A stretch of DNA of 64,000 bases from Polytrichum commune (Eukaryota > Streptophyta > Polytrichopsida > Polytrichales > Polytrichaceae), in the NCBI GenBank assembly GCA_950295325.1, contig OX485804.1:11098001-11162000 (forward strand), read 5' to 3'. Below, in pieces: positions 33,750-45,620 of this stretch. The translations under genes and the position numbers were made by a program. Position 1 is the first letter of the stretch; every line of letters starts with the position of its first letter. The notes below the pieces were generated by a model. It had not been told where the DNA came from and ran no database searches. It saw only the letters and a list, made by a program, of their open reading frames with translations.

Positions 33750-35760
33750 TTTGTTTTGACAAACTTCCTCAATTTATTTCAGACTCAACCAATCTTCAAG
33801 CTCTCGATAGGCTGATTAAGTGTAATATGACTATGCACATAGCCAAATACAAACTTGGAATGAAACAAACTTGGGAAAAATCAACGTCAAGAAATGGTTG
33901 ACAAGCCCATTGGCTTGAAGAACACAAAACAAGAGCTCAAATTCTAAGTAGTCCGAAGAGACCTTCCCATAATATTTAAGCCAAGCTTCGATTCCATAGT
34001 GTCTTAGGAAATACAACTCAACTTTTGCACCTATAAGTGGCACCCAAATAAACACAATTTGAGTTTGTGTTGAGTTTTTTTTATGTACATGCTCTCATGC
34101 TAGATTGAACTATATCTACAACAACGAATTCCAATTTCCAATCTCAAACTATTCCAGGAGATTGCTAGTGAATGTAATTACAAACATGAGTTGAACATTA
34201 ACTGTGGTTTGGACAAAAAATATTATTGTTGGGGATTCTTGATTGGAGTAAGTGCGTTTTCCAAGCACAACTTTACTATTCTACACTAGCAGTTAGTAGA
34301 GAATGAGAGACCCAAAACTTGTTGTATAGGCATAAACAAATATCTTTGGAAAACTCATTATGGTATGGACTTCCCCCCGCTTTTGCTTCGAGCTTTTAGT
34401 ATTAACATTGTACATGACATGTAAACTTTCTCCTTGGGGTGTGTAGAAAACACTCTTTCTCGTATTCTCTCCATAGTAATATGTGTCATCTACAACCATG
34501 CCACCTATGGTGTCATACTTGAAGTTGTCTATCATGTTGCTTTGGTTTTTCATTGGAATCTTTGAGTTACAAATTTGTAGGAGCTTTGATTACACCTTGC
34601 AAGTCACTCACATGGTTTTGGTTTGATGAATTCTATGTGAGGGCAATACAAACTTAGGTTAACTTGGATCTTCTGCGTGTAAATCTTGGAGTAACTATTT
34701 CTATGTTTCTTGCTTGGGATGTTGGCTCAATTGTACGTTCCAAGGCACTTATACATTCCAATTTTGGGGTTCTCCAATCTTGACAATTGGAGAATTAAAG
34801 GAGAAACGGGTTTTGCATCCTTTCATCAATTGTAGCTTGCTTGTCAAAGTTTTTGCACCTTCATTTGGACGCTTTGTGAAAGGGGATGTTCAAAACAAAA
34901 TGTTACCAAGAGTCACTTGTGAGAGTCATTGAAGCTGGACACTTTGGATGCTTTGATACGAGTTTCATTATGTGGGATAGAGTTGGAGAATATAGATTGG
35001 AAGATAGTATTTGAGTTATGATGCAACATGAGGAATTGGAGAGTTCTTAGTTTGGAGTAAATACTGTAAGAAGTTCAAACTTCTCCACACTTGTTTTTGG
35101 AAGAACATGATTTGATTCGCAATTTTGTGTGGAGGATTCTGATTTCTCAACCTGTCACATGAAATGAAGGTAGACCCGTCAAAAAGGAGCACTGTAAACA
35201 AAGCATCACTAAAGGAGAAAAAGAACACAGCGCATGACATTTTAAGAAGCTTCTTCTCAATTCCAACTGAATTTGAAAAGGTTTCATTCCTACCACCTAC
35301 TGTCCAAAAGATACCTACAGCACCAATCCGATCGATGTAATACGGTTTGCAAACATGATCATTCAAAATTCATTGCCAAGAGAAAGGCAGAGATTCAGGG
35401 AAGGTGGAAGCCGATATCAAGATATTAAGCCCTTTCCATGTTCAAACTCTCAGATTTTTTGTGCCGTGACACTTTTCTTCTACTTTCCTTTTCTAAGTCA
35501 AATATATTCGTTATACTTAATGCTTACAGAAATTGGGATCGCAAACACGAGCTACTACTGGTAGGCAAGTAAGATAAAGGCGACTCTTTGGGAGAGAAAC
35601 ATTTGAAAAAAATAAGAGGCCAGCTGAATACCAATCCAGACTGGAATATCTAAGGTTTGTAAATAAATATAGAGTGGGGCCCAATTTTTGACGTGAATTG
35701 AATGAGGAAACCCTGTACAGAAGCATTCAGCCGGAACAAAAAGCATGACGTAAGAACCGG
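33750..35760. other. 2-kb unassigned stretch
   Basis: No coding or element signal is supported. The distal part is downstream of the calmodulin-like gene on the minus strand. TTTATT at 35763-35768 (AATAAA on the minus strand) could be its polyadenylation signal. Confidence 0.4.
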
Positions 35761-36007
35761 AATTTATTTCAATTCTCTCTTAGCATGACGCTCGAGTTCA
35801 AAGGTTCTGGAAGCATGATGATTCACCGTGACAAATTAGAGTATACAATCCCTCACATTAAAAGCAGCAAATGCGGGACATATCATCTACTGATGAGGTT
35901 TCCTCGTGTGGAAAGAGATGGAGATTGTCTGCAACGACCAGGGAGAGGAAGATGCAGGGATACCTATCCAACTGGAGGAACCTCGTCTTTTAAGAGCGTG
36001 CGATAAC

Positions 36008-36145
36008 ATCAGGAGGCTACTTTCTCCAAAATCCAATGTAAACAAGTACACTGTGTTAGGCAATATGGGAAGTATCATCAGGAGGCTGATTTCTCCAAAA
36101 TCCAATGTAAACAAGTACACTGTGTTAGGCAATATGGAATACTTG
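36008..36145. repeat. 69-bp tandem duplication, two copies
   Basis: Two copies of a 69-bp unit start at 36008 and 36077 with few differences (ATCAGGAGGCT then TCTCCAAAATCC, AATGTAAACAAGTACAC, TGTGTTAGGCAATATGG). They lie 360-500 bp beyond the stop codon of the calmodulin-like gene, so probably in its 3' untranslated region. Because 69 is a multiple of three, frames stay open through both copies on each strand; that alone does not show coding. Confidence 0.85.
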
Positions 36146-36503
36146 ATAAACTTGGACAAGACAGGCATCCGACTACAATTTCCGACCCGCAGGATGTACT
36201 ACACAAGCTCGTGTGCATCACGTAAACGACGAAAGAATTAAGCTTCTGAATAGACCTCGGTAGAATATATCCCCAAAAAAGATGAATTCTTTGACTGTAT
36301 AATCTCTCTTTATGTACAATAATGTACAAGAGTTCGCAATGCGACCTTTACCCTCGGACCACCCAACAGGTCACATGACCAAAAACAGGAATGCATACAA
36401 AGACCATATATCTCTAGGCCAATATGGACATGATGTTTCTATTTTCTAACTGACGAAATGACCGTTCGACTATCGTCGAACCGCCATGCACATAGAACAT
36501 GTC

Positions 36504-37295
36504 TCAGAAAATAGGAGTAGTATTCATCAACATCTGGAAGTCATTAAAGTTAACTTGACCATCACCATCCTTGTCCGCACGGCTGATGATTTCCTGGCAC
36601 TCCTCCAGGGTGATGTTGTCGCCTAAGCCACTTATCACACGGTACAGCTCGTTTGAGGTGATACTCCCTTTCCTATCGGTGTCGAACATATGGAAGGCAG
36701 CTTCTATCGATTCCTCAGGATTAATGATGTCCTCTCCAGCTGCAGTATTGATAGCGATAAACTCATCAAGGTTGATGTGGCCATCACCGTCGTGATCGTG
36801 CTCCGCCACCATTCTCTCAAGCTCTTCATCGGAAAGAGTGTCGCCAAGCGCACGAAGAATGTTGCCCAGCTCAACTGCGGATATCTTCCCATCGTTGTTC
36901 ACATCGAACACTTTGAAGACCTCCGCCAACTCGGCAACGAAGCCTGTCGGAATGATCTCTTGTTGCCTGTGGATGATAGGCAGGCTCTGAGTCCTTGTCA
37001 CTCCTGATGACGTGAACGACGATGTCACTTCCGACTTGAAAGAGGAAACGTTTACATTGACCTCCATGGATGTGATCGAATGCTTTGAAGTCTGCTTTGA
37101 CAAAGAGCTCGACTTCCCTCGCGTTATCCTCCTCAAGAATGACGGTCTCCCGCCATCTTGTCTCCTTCCAGAGTATGACCGGGACGATGATGAACTCGAT
37201 GACCCCGTGGCAGATGAGTCCGTGGAAGATAGTGAAGAAGACTGGAGTGAGGTGGATTCGTGCCTTTTGCTCCTGAAGAACTTAGTGAGGTTCAT
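36504..37295 (-). CDS. Calmodulin-like calcium-binding protein with four EF hands
   Basis: The single uninterrupted frame of 263 residues starts at 37295. Residues 1-110 are Ser/Arg-rich and probably disordered (a long Ser run at 32-38), with no Gly2 for myristoylation. Four EF loops follow: DVNNDGKISAVE (131-142), DHDGDGHINLDE (167-178), DTDRKGSITSNE (205-216) and DKDGDGQVNFND (241-252). Loop 3 has Lys at position 5, where an oxygen donor is expected; loop 4 ends in Asp instead of Glu at position 12. Both changes should weaken or alter calcium binding. Plant CML proteins act as calcium sensors that bind target proteins; the target here is unknown. The lobe spacing is that of calmodulin, and the basic N-terminus suggests membrane or nuclear targeting, which is inferred. 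Confidence 0.9.
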   Translation of the reverse strand: MNLTKFFRSKRHESTSLQSSSLSSTDSSATGSSSSSSSRSYSGRRQDGGRPSFLRRITRGKSSSLSKQTSKHSITSMEVNVNVSSFKSEVTSSFTSSGVTRTQSLPIIHRQQEIIPTGFVAELAEVFKVFDVNNDGKISAVELGNILRALGDTLSDEELERMVAEHDHDGDGHINLDEFIAINTAAGEDIINPEESIEAAFHMFDTDRKGSITSNELYRVISGLGDNITLEECQEIISRADKDGDGQVNFNDFQMLMNTTPIF

Positions 37296-38400
37296 CGTGG
37301 AAACAATGAAACCTCAACTTAAGTTGATCTAGATAAATAAAAGCCACCAACTCCTTGAGTTTACAGTCTACGGGATACTCTTGTGCGAGAAGAGACTCCA
37401 CAAGCTTCCTAACACATGCATCGGCCTAATTCCCTGCAGGCTGTATCCGAAGAGATTGTCCAGCGTTCCTTTAACAGACATGAATCCTTCTTTCTTCGTC
37501 CACAACAGATGGACTAGCTCCGACAAACAAACACTGTTAACTGAACAAGAACCGAGTCAAAACCAAAACTAACTAGCTAGGCAGCACAATAAAAATGGCT
37601 GCGCACTTCCACCTTCTCAAAGTATAAGCACCACAAGAACAGATACGACTGTCCCACGCACCAACGCTATAACTGGTTCCAGAGAAACAGCACCATGACA
37701 GCCAATGATAGAAATTCTCCACTCTCTCTGTCTCTCTCAGACCACCAGAAACAACTACAACTCCAGCAATAAGCTTAGCACCTCAACACACCTGAAAAGG
37801 CAGGCTTAAGAAGGACTCGCAAGTTGCCAGGCTATCAATTTCCGCCATTTTCTTGGCACACTGGAAAAAAATTAGGCCGCCGACCGCTTGAATGTATGCG
37901 GCGGTTGGACATTCACTAAGGCCTTCAGAAGAGTACTAATTGTTTGGCGCTCATCTTTCCTTCCTCCCTGACTAACTACGTTATTATTAGGCAATCGGAA
38001 ACCCTCCTGATATTCCACACACTTTCCTCTCACCTGTCGCCGGCTCGACCCCACGTTGCACATCAGAAACAGCAAGCAATTGTGTGCGGCCTCCGAGCAT
38101 TGCTCCGCTGCGTCGGCCTCGTCCTCAAGCCTCTTGCCCTGCCCTGCTTCCCTTCCTTGGCTCGAGCGAGCTAGCTTCATCGAAGGTGCGAGGAAGGCGA
38201 TCGAAGCGAAGCTGCTGCGAAGTTTCCCGAATCCTACCCCACCCGTTCCTATCCGCGCGGGCGACCCGGCCGGTCCCACCCGCCGCCCCGCTCTCAACGG
38301 CTCCTGTGCCCGATTGGAGTGCTGGGTTCGAATCTGTACGGCGTCACACTCCGGCTCAATAGTAGCGTGCCCACTCCACTGCCTATTTCTGTGTATGTGA
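37296..38400 (-). promoter_or_regulatory. Upstream region of the calmodulin-like gene
   Basis: About 700 bp of mixed composition is followed by a GC-rich block at 38040-38340 with many CpG. It may be the promoter or a 5' untranslated exon. The block contains GGTTCGAATC (about 38326-38335), which equals the RNA polymerase III B-box core, but no matching A box or tRNA fold was found. Its open frames look like composition effects. Confidence 0.35.
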
Positions 38401-38795
38401 TTTGCGTTCGCTACGCTAGTGTCGCCTAGTATTTTATGTCACAATGGTACCTTTTCTAATGACACTTCTCATAAATAAGTTCAGAAATATTGTCACCTTA
38501 ACCTATTTTTAGTTCCTCCACTTTTGGTATATTATACATCCTTCTTCTTTTTTAATGAAATTATGTCATGGATGGTTAAATTTCGGATGATCGGTTGGAC
38601 TTGGAATCACTTGGATCTTGATCTCCTTCGAAATTTTTCCCATTACCCAAGTTCGCTATCTATCTATGTGGATGTGCTCACTATATATGGTCATTAGGTT
38701 AGTGTAAATAGGATGGTCAATATATGGGGGTTGGGAATTAGTGTGCATAGGAAGGCTATTCCAGTTTTGGTTCTTCTTTTTTACTAAATTGTTTT

Positions 38796-38880
38796 CACTA
38801 CAAGAAAATATACATATAATTGGGGCACACCAGATAATAACTTATTTTCTTTTTTGGGGGGAACACATGAGACGCTTGAC
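38796..38880 (+). mobile_element. CACTA-like terminal sequence (orphan)
   Basis: CACTACAAGAAAATATACAT matches the CACTACAAGAAA terminus typical of plant En/Spm elements. The partner end (TTTCTTGTAGTG) was not found in the window, so this is an orphan end or a chance match. Confidence 0.4.
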
Positions 38881-40056
38881 CACCCCGCTAGTTTTCCGTC
38901 AAGTAAAGAGATGATTTTATAACCAGGAACCGAACCGCCAACCACTCCGTTCAGTTTGGGTACCTTTCCATTATCATCCGGTAGTTTAAGGTCATCTCGG
39001 ACCACACGCCATATCTTATCAAGAGCAGTAGTTGGATGGGCTTGGGTACATGACCGGACCATGACTCAAGAAGAGAAAATAAGAACAAGTAACCACATAA
39101 CCAAGGGAAGTGTGTGGTGCTAGATTAAAAAAAAATATTAAAAATATTAAAAAAAATCCCCAACTAATGTCGGGTTGGTTAAAAAACTATGATGGGAAGG
39201 CCACATTCATGGGGCTTAGGAAATAGTGTGGAGGTAGGTGGTCTTGTCTCGTGACGTGTCTTCTTTGAGCCACACACCACGTGGAAGGTGTATGTTGTTC
39301 GTGACTCCACGCAAGGTGTGGTGTGTGGTCCTTATGTGGTCATTCTTGTCATATGGCCACCTATATTTGGGTGTTATGATGAGATTGAACTAGGTGTTTA
39401 GAATATAAAACACCAATCTATAGTTTATTAAGTGACATAGTTGGGAGGGCATGTGGAATCGATTGTGAGAAGGATAATAATCATCTTCACTTTGACCTCC
39501 TAGATGATTTTTGCATCTCAACTTTATCTTTGATCCTTGAAATGACAATCTCCATGATTCACAATTACTACCCAAGTGTTGCACACCAAACCAATCCAAT
39601 GGTCAAAACTATCCACAATAGGGCCACCACGCTATAATGGTCATTCCCAACTTCAAGTATCATTACGACCATTGGATTGGATCGTGAATTGTTTCATATG
39701 GTCAGCTTATGTAAACCACGAAGATTGTCAATTAAACTTTCAAATTTTGGGAATGTATGTAAAAGTGCTAAGAGCTCAAAGACATCTAATTTATCCCTCT
39801 TTAAATGATCAAATAGGCCCTCCTAATCGTGCTCATTGTTAAGACTATAATTATTATTTATTGTGTGCACATGGTCCAATCTCATCAACCGCATACATCA
39901 TTCTTGTGTCCATTCTTGCTTTTATGTGTTCATATACCTTGTGTATGCGTGTGAAATTGAGGAGCATTGTGACCCTAAGTTGGAAATTAGAGTAGGTTAT
40001 GAGAGAATCTTGATGAGCAAGAGTTTTTACATAGAATTTAGAGATCTCAAGTCTAT
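38881..40056. other. Unassigned stretch
   Basis: A CCGGTAGTTTAAGGTCATC region (about 38980) and A-rich tracts near 39128-39160 are visible. There is no supported gene or element. Confidence 0.4.
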
Positions 40057-40286
40057 GAGCTACACCGTTTATGGTGTCACTTACTATTCGGAGTTACAGA
40101 ATATTATAACTTTTAGCAGTTACTATGATTTTTATTATCAAGTGTGAAGATGTCAATGTTCTATAATGTCCAAACAACCAAATTGACACTTTTTTTTAGT
40201 AAAAACTAATATTTATAGTAGATAGTTACAACATCGCATAATTCCAAATAATAAGTGACACTAAGTACCATAAATGGTGTAGCTCA
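40057..40286. mobile_element. Small MITE (TIR GAGCTACACC..TTTATGGTG)
   Basis: Left GAGCTACACCGTTTATGGTG and right CCATAAATGGTGTAGCTC are inverted repeats about 230 bp apart. The block TCACTTACTATTCGGA at the left pairs with TTCCAAATAATAAGTGA at the right. There is no coding capacity and no clear target duplication. Confidence 0.65.
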
Positions 40287-40635
40287 GTTTGAGTTACAAT
40301 ATATCTTACATTTGTGAAAATCTCATGCATCCATTGTTGGCCTAATCTTTGTCAAATATAATAAGTATCCATATAGTCCCACCTATTCAACACGACACTC
40401 GATAATATGACAACCCCGAATATACAAACACAAATCTTGGAAAACAAACTTTAAAGTTAAATTCCACCTCTACATTACCCTCACACAATTTCTCAACCTC
40501 TGACCGTAATGATTGTAATTTCAAGGTAACATGTTTCCCATCTAGTCACCGAAACTTTCCTAAACTCAAGAGCCATGGAACCTCGAGCAAACGTGTCACT
40601 GTTGTATTTTAAGATCAAAATCTTTAAAAAATATT

Positions 40636-40663
40636 AAAAGAAGAAGAAGAAGAAGAAGAAGAA
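40636..40663 (+). repeat. (GAA)n microsatellite
   Basis: About nine uninterrupted AGA/GAA units. Confidence 0.9.
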
Positions 40664-40931
40664 GTATACATCTCATTAATCACCACAAGCTTTTGATATT
40701 GCCACAGAGACCTAACTATTTCATCTTTCACTAGAGTGTAGTTTCCACATGGGTTACAAGTGGGTTTTAGCAAATGTAAACATGACACGTGGCAGTATTT
40801 GAGCCTAAATTATTATTGTTGGTCGGAATAGAGAGGCCTCTAGGATAATGAGTTTACACTTAACATACTTTGATAAATTAGAATAAAAGCATGAATTGGA
40901 ACATGTACTAAACTCTTAACATCACAACATG

Positions 40932-40935
<4 letters not shown>

Positions 40936-40963
<28 letters not shown>

Positions 40964-41041
40964 CTCCGGTCCTTTTGCAGGCCAGCGTGAATAAAGTGTT
41001 TGTTCATAATGTTAATGGCCTAGTGCCCATTGGACAAAAGG
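40936..41041 (-). mobile_element. 5'-truncated SINE, TATC-tail type
   Basis: Only the 3' ~106 bp is present, on the minus strand. The tail is a long (TATC)n run, read as (GATA)n on the plus strand. A 14-bp duplication TCACAAyATGGATA with one mismatch flanks it (40922-40935 and 41042-41055). CACTTTATTCACGCTGGCC and the GGAGTATC tail start match the copies at 16621 and 47423. Confidence 0.82.
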
Positions 41042-41055
41042 TCACAATATGGATA

Positions 41056-41564
41056 CCTACTATCAATCACATCCTATGGTAGAATTTGCAATCGATTTTG
41101 GGTTTTGATCATTTACCTAGGATTTATGTATATTCTAATTTGTGCATGGATTTTGGAATGAATTTCAATTGCCAATATAAAGCCAATGGAGGGGGGGGGA
41201 TCCAAGGTATTGTAATTGAGGCCATAGAGTTTTCATTTTCATTGTTTTCACAACTGTGTGTAAGGCATCATAAGCAACTGTGGCATGTCACTCGTGGTCC
41301 CGAATTCTCAACACAATCACAAGGATCTAGGGAAGGTCATAGTATGTGTTTCAAGAAGCACTCTATTCCATACAATTCGTGGGGCACAACCTAGATAGGT
41401 AGCATAAACGGATGCCTTGATATGCCCATGTGATTTTGCATTACTATAATTTGGAAGTTCCGTAAGATGTTGAGACGTGATGCTAATACTTTGAGTTGTA
41501 TGATTGTTGAAACCGCTTTGAAAAGTTACTCACATTATTAATATTCACATAGATCATATCACCC
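41056..41564. other. Unassigned stretch with G9 run
   Basis: A run of nine G lies at 41191-41199. A 102-codon frame at 41086-41394 crosses it and has no recognisable domain. Confidence 0.4.
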
Positions 41565-41567
41565 TAA

Positions 41568-42065
41568 GGGCCACTTCACACAGGAGCCTAGAGCCGTGAC
41601 CATGAAATCGTGAGAGCCCAAAAGAAAGTGTCCAAAGGCCGTCCCAAGACACCTCCAAAATCATGTAGTGTGGTCACGGACTCTCAAGTGTAGTGTGAAG
41701 TCATATGTGACCATGCCCTCAACCAAATGCTAGTTCAATGCATTCTTATTCATGCGGGTCCTCACACATGATAAATCGAATAAATCAACGGGTGGGAGTG
41801 TTCAAAATGCCACGGTCTCCCGGTTTTATGTTAGGCATGCATGCAAGAGATAGTTTTTGAAAATAGTCCAAGTGACCAAGAAACATGATCCATTCGATGC
41901 CATGTAGGAATCCATGTAGACTTTACATCCATCTTGCATTCACATACTCTGTTGGTCCCTCAAGCGTAGCATGGAGTGAACTTGGACCGCCTCCGCCTTT
42001 TCCACCAATGAGAGTGCTCGAAGTGTAATGGTCACGGGCTCTTAGTCTCGTGTGTGAAGTGGCCC
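41568..42065 (+). mobile_element. PIF/Harbinger-like MITE family A, reference copy
   Basis: TAA duplications (41565-41567 and 42066-42068) flank 498 bp with ends GGGCCACTTCACACAGGAGC and GTGTGAAGTGGCCC. It carries a single, unexpanded version of the ~169-bp right-end unit, so it shows the ancestral state of the satellite at 7598-8780. Confidence 0.87.
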
Positions 42066-42068
42066 TAA

Positions 42069-42960
42069 GTACCCAAACTCACCAAAGTCCGATGAATGGT
42101 TGCAACTACCTTAGGGAGAAAGCCTAAGTACCCAACTTGCTATTTAGTCTTTTTCTTGGACTTACCCTATTGTACGATTCTATTAATGTATTCATGATAA
42201 ACGAATGGCCAAATTGGTTCACTGCACTTGGCATGTGCTAACATGAGGTATAAGATATTTCAAAGCCTATCTTTAAATGTCAAGAGAGCCAAGAAGAATG
42301 AAATTTTGTTGCTGATAAGTCCATCTTTGATGTGTCCAAACTTCCAAAGATGCTGTAAGAATGCAATCACGTGTGCATAAAATGAGAAATCTCAAATAAA
42401 GAAAAACCTTGTCAGTTAATGTTCAATGTCAATGAGTATTTGTTGCACTTTTCTTGTGGTTTGAATAGATTGTCTTACATCGAACTAAGGTAGAAATACC
42501 ATAACCGGTGAAAATAAGGTGATTCACATTGAAAAACCGGTCTGACCATCATGAGATAATTTTCCAAGATAGACAAGAAGGATTCATGAAGAATGCAAGT
42601 TGTTTCATATTTTTCTGCCTTATACAAATAATGCTACAATCTTTCAAAGTGGAAAGTTTGTCCAACCCCCTACTCGTTCGCTAGATTCTCCCTACACCGA
42701 ACACGGTGCTCCACATTTCCATACAGAACATCGCCTAAATCGGTTACCTCATGAGTACATTAACTCTTGACTCCCATTGGCTACACTACGTGCACGCGCA
42801 TTGAAGTTGTTGCCTGGCCATGATTGGTTTTAGAAATGGCACTTCAGCATTATGACAGTGGTCTAGTGCACGGCTAGAGGGTGGTTAACGGGTTATGGTA
42901 TTTCTATCTTAGATATAGACAATGCACGATGAAGTGCATATAGAAGGAGCCCTTGAAACG
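42069..42960. other. Unassigned stretch
   Basis: No supported feature. ACCGGT-containing words near 42500-42545 (AACCGGTGAAAA, AAACCGGTCTGACC) are isolated. Confidence 0.35.
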
Positions 42961-42962
42961 AA

Positions 42963-43542
42963 GGACTGCTTCACACTATGGCTGAAGGTCGAGAGGCCGT
43001 CGATTTCCACCAATCGAATTGTAAGAAACCAAGAATTTGGCCTCTTGACCCTTCACACTAAAGGCCAAAGTCCACAAACCATCTCTCTCTAAAATGCCTA
43101 CATGGTAGTATTTTTTGACCAAAGCAAGGACTCTTGAATGAAGTTTGGGTTGGACGTGACTGGAAACCCAAACTATAATTGAGAGGCCGTCGATTTTCTT
43201 GCATAAAAAAAGAAAAATTTGACGAGATCTTGGCTGTTAGATTGGATGGGGTTGTTTTGGACATGGAATATAAAGTGGGATGCTCCTTCTCCCTTTGGAC
43301 TTTGGACTTGGCCTTTGGAGGCTTCACACTATGGCCGTCCAAGTCGAGAGGTTGTTAGAGTTCATGACCAAATGTTTGGGCTTTGGCCTTGGCCTTTGAA
43401 GGCTTCACACTATGCCCAGCCGAAGGCTCCAATTCCAAAAATTTATTGGCTATTTTCAGGCCATTTCTTTGGACTATCAACAAAATTTGCCCATTTAATC
43501 CCATGGCCTCTCGACTTGGACGGCCATAGTGTGAAGCGGCCC
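42963..43542. mobile_element. TIR element of the GCTTCACACTATGG family
   Basis: The left end is GCTTCACACTATGGCTG and the right end CGGCCATAGTGTGAAGCGGCCC followed by TAA. More inverted copies of the same motif lie inside (AGGCTTCACACTATGGCCG near 43320 and AGGCTTCACACTATGCCC near 43400), so the element is a set of nested palindromes. It is related to 11227-11740. The left GGGCC terminus is degraded. Confidence 0.65.
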
Positions 43543-43545
43543 TAA

Positions 43546-45121
43546 GGTATCTACTTATTTATGAGCTCTAAACGACCCTCACCCTAATATCATATTTAGA
43601 AGGCTTGACACCTCACAAGCCAAGTATGAAAACGAAATGAACATCATCATCATCAACAACAACAACAACAATATCATCGTCTTTGTTGGTCATGTTGTGA
43701 TATCAATGGTTCATGTGTATTGTTGATTGGACATGTTCACAACTTTGTTGTAGGTGACTAGATGAGAAATGTGTTTTGAATCAAGTATTGTATATATCGT
43801 GAATTGCAAAAATATTGAATGCTCGCGCTAATTGGCATTTCGTGTGACTTTTGTACCCTAATTTGCCCCATATAGGGTTTAATATGGCTCTCCTTACCCT
43901 CGTTTAGGGCACCTCTCCACTCCCTTGTCGTTGTTGTTATGCCATTGTCATTTCCAATCACGTTTTTTCATGCATTCCTTCGTTGGTCAATATTATTTTT
44001 TCTATATGTTTTTATTGGTTGCTTCTACATTTGTGCTCCTTCACAAAATCACCTAGTACTCTAGGTCAAGTGATTTTATTTCTTGTTGCCTCTTTAATAA
44101 TGTGTTTTGTAGTTTTAAATTGATTTCTTGGTATTGTTGGTCCCCAAAATAGCAAATTTTGTTTATATTTTGTTTATGAATGTTGATTTTTTTTTGGGCT
44201 AATTGTGGTATGTCATTGCTGCAAATGTTTAAATCTACACACTCCAACATTCGAGGAGATTTAGAGGATTGATGGAAATACATATTTTTCCAAGAATATA
44301 AATCTATAACATTCTCCACACACCGTGCAATGTGTACTAGGGTTGGTGTTTTCCTATAACTACAATGGATTATGTGTTTGAAAAAATGTATGTTTTTTAT
44401 GGAGCAAGAACACATTATAAAGTCATTGTGCTAACATCACATGTTGGACTAATGATGATTGCATATGCTTTAGACTTGCATACTCTCAAGAACCATGACT
44501 TTTAAAACCATGGAATACGGCATATTTGGCATGTTGTGAAGATGCACATGGGTCTTGAGGTCTTGCATGTAGTTCAAAGAGTAGACATGTGAAATGTAGA
44601 TATTAAATGTCAACATGATGGGTTGAAAGACCAAATTGCACCCCTTGATTCATGTAAGACCACTTTACATCCATGCCCCAATTGGATGAAATCTCTCCAT
44701 CATTTGGTTCTCCAATTCCATGTGGGTCGGGCCCTTGATTTCACATCACCTCATACTTGGGTAAACCTATGCATCGAAAATATTATCGGAGACTTTTAAA
44801 ATCAATCATATGCATGTTTGTGGATGTATATATGTCTTGCGGGGGGGGGGGGTGTGGAGGCACTATTATGGGTTTCATGGATGTTTTAATAGCCACCTTC
44901 AAGATTCAGTAGCCATCTTAATGACCACCTTCATTGCTTCATTGCTTCATCTCAAAAGGCCAACTTTATGTCTTGATGATTGTGCATCATGTCTAGTCCA
45001 TATTTTTTTAGTTCCCATAAGACATGCATGTTTTAGACACATAATTCCCAGCATGTCTCAAGGAGAACCATACACATTCACTTAGTAATCTTTATATTTT
45101 AAAACATTTATTGGGGGATTT

Positions 45122-45156
<35 letters not shown>

Positions 45157-45426
45157 AATATACATATTTATTTTCAAATGCTTACTGTCCCATTTAAGTG
45201 AAATTGAGTTGTATGGATATGAGCTATTTTACAATAAAATCCACATTTTTCTGTTGGCCATGCATGTGTCATGACGAGGTAGATTATAACATTTTGTTTT
45301 AAGAGGTGGTATGAAACATGCAACATTGGCAACTTTTTGGGGAAGTGGAAAAGGTGATGACTTCCCTATCAAATCAATGAGTTATGTAAGATGCTATGTA
45401 ATCTCTTCATTGTCTCAACACAAATG
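43546..45426. other. Unassigned stretch with simple repeats
   Basis: A (CAT)n(CAA)n tract lies at about 43643-43672, a G12 run at 44841-44852 and a (GT)n microsatellite at 45124-45155. No gene is supported. Confidence 0.45.
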
Positions 45427-45620
45427 CACTACAAGAAACAAAGCATCGACATAGTTAAATTGGATACAATTATATTCCGATGCTTGTAATGCCTTAACCA
45501 CGGACATCGCCTCCAACGAGCCTTGCACTTCAACAAAACGGATGGACACTCAAAATAAATAAATGGAAATGTCCAATTGTGGATGTCCTTCCAATGCTAA
45601 TCGACACTACCATGCAAAAT
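45427..45620 (+). mobile_element. CACTA-like terminal sequence with short subterminal repeats (orphan)
   Basis: CACTACAAGAAACAAAGCAT begins a stretch with repeated GACAT-type words in both orientations (CATCGACATAG, CGGACATCGCC, GGATGGACAC, GGATGTCC). CACTA elements have such subterminal repeats. The opposite end was not found. Confidence 0.45.

Noticed and set aside
36008-36145. Coding repeat protein (23-residue units)
   Set aside because: Frames stay open only because 69 is divisible by three and the unit lacks stops. Both strands are equally open and the position fits a 3' untranslated region.
38320-38345. tRNA gene at GGTTCGAATC
   Set aside because: No A box at the right distance and no cloverleaf could be drawn.
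38784-39062. 92-codon minus-strand frame as a gene
   Set aside because: No domain recognised, no supporting exon nearby, and it overlaps the CACTA-like end.
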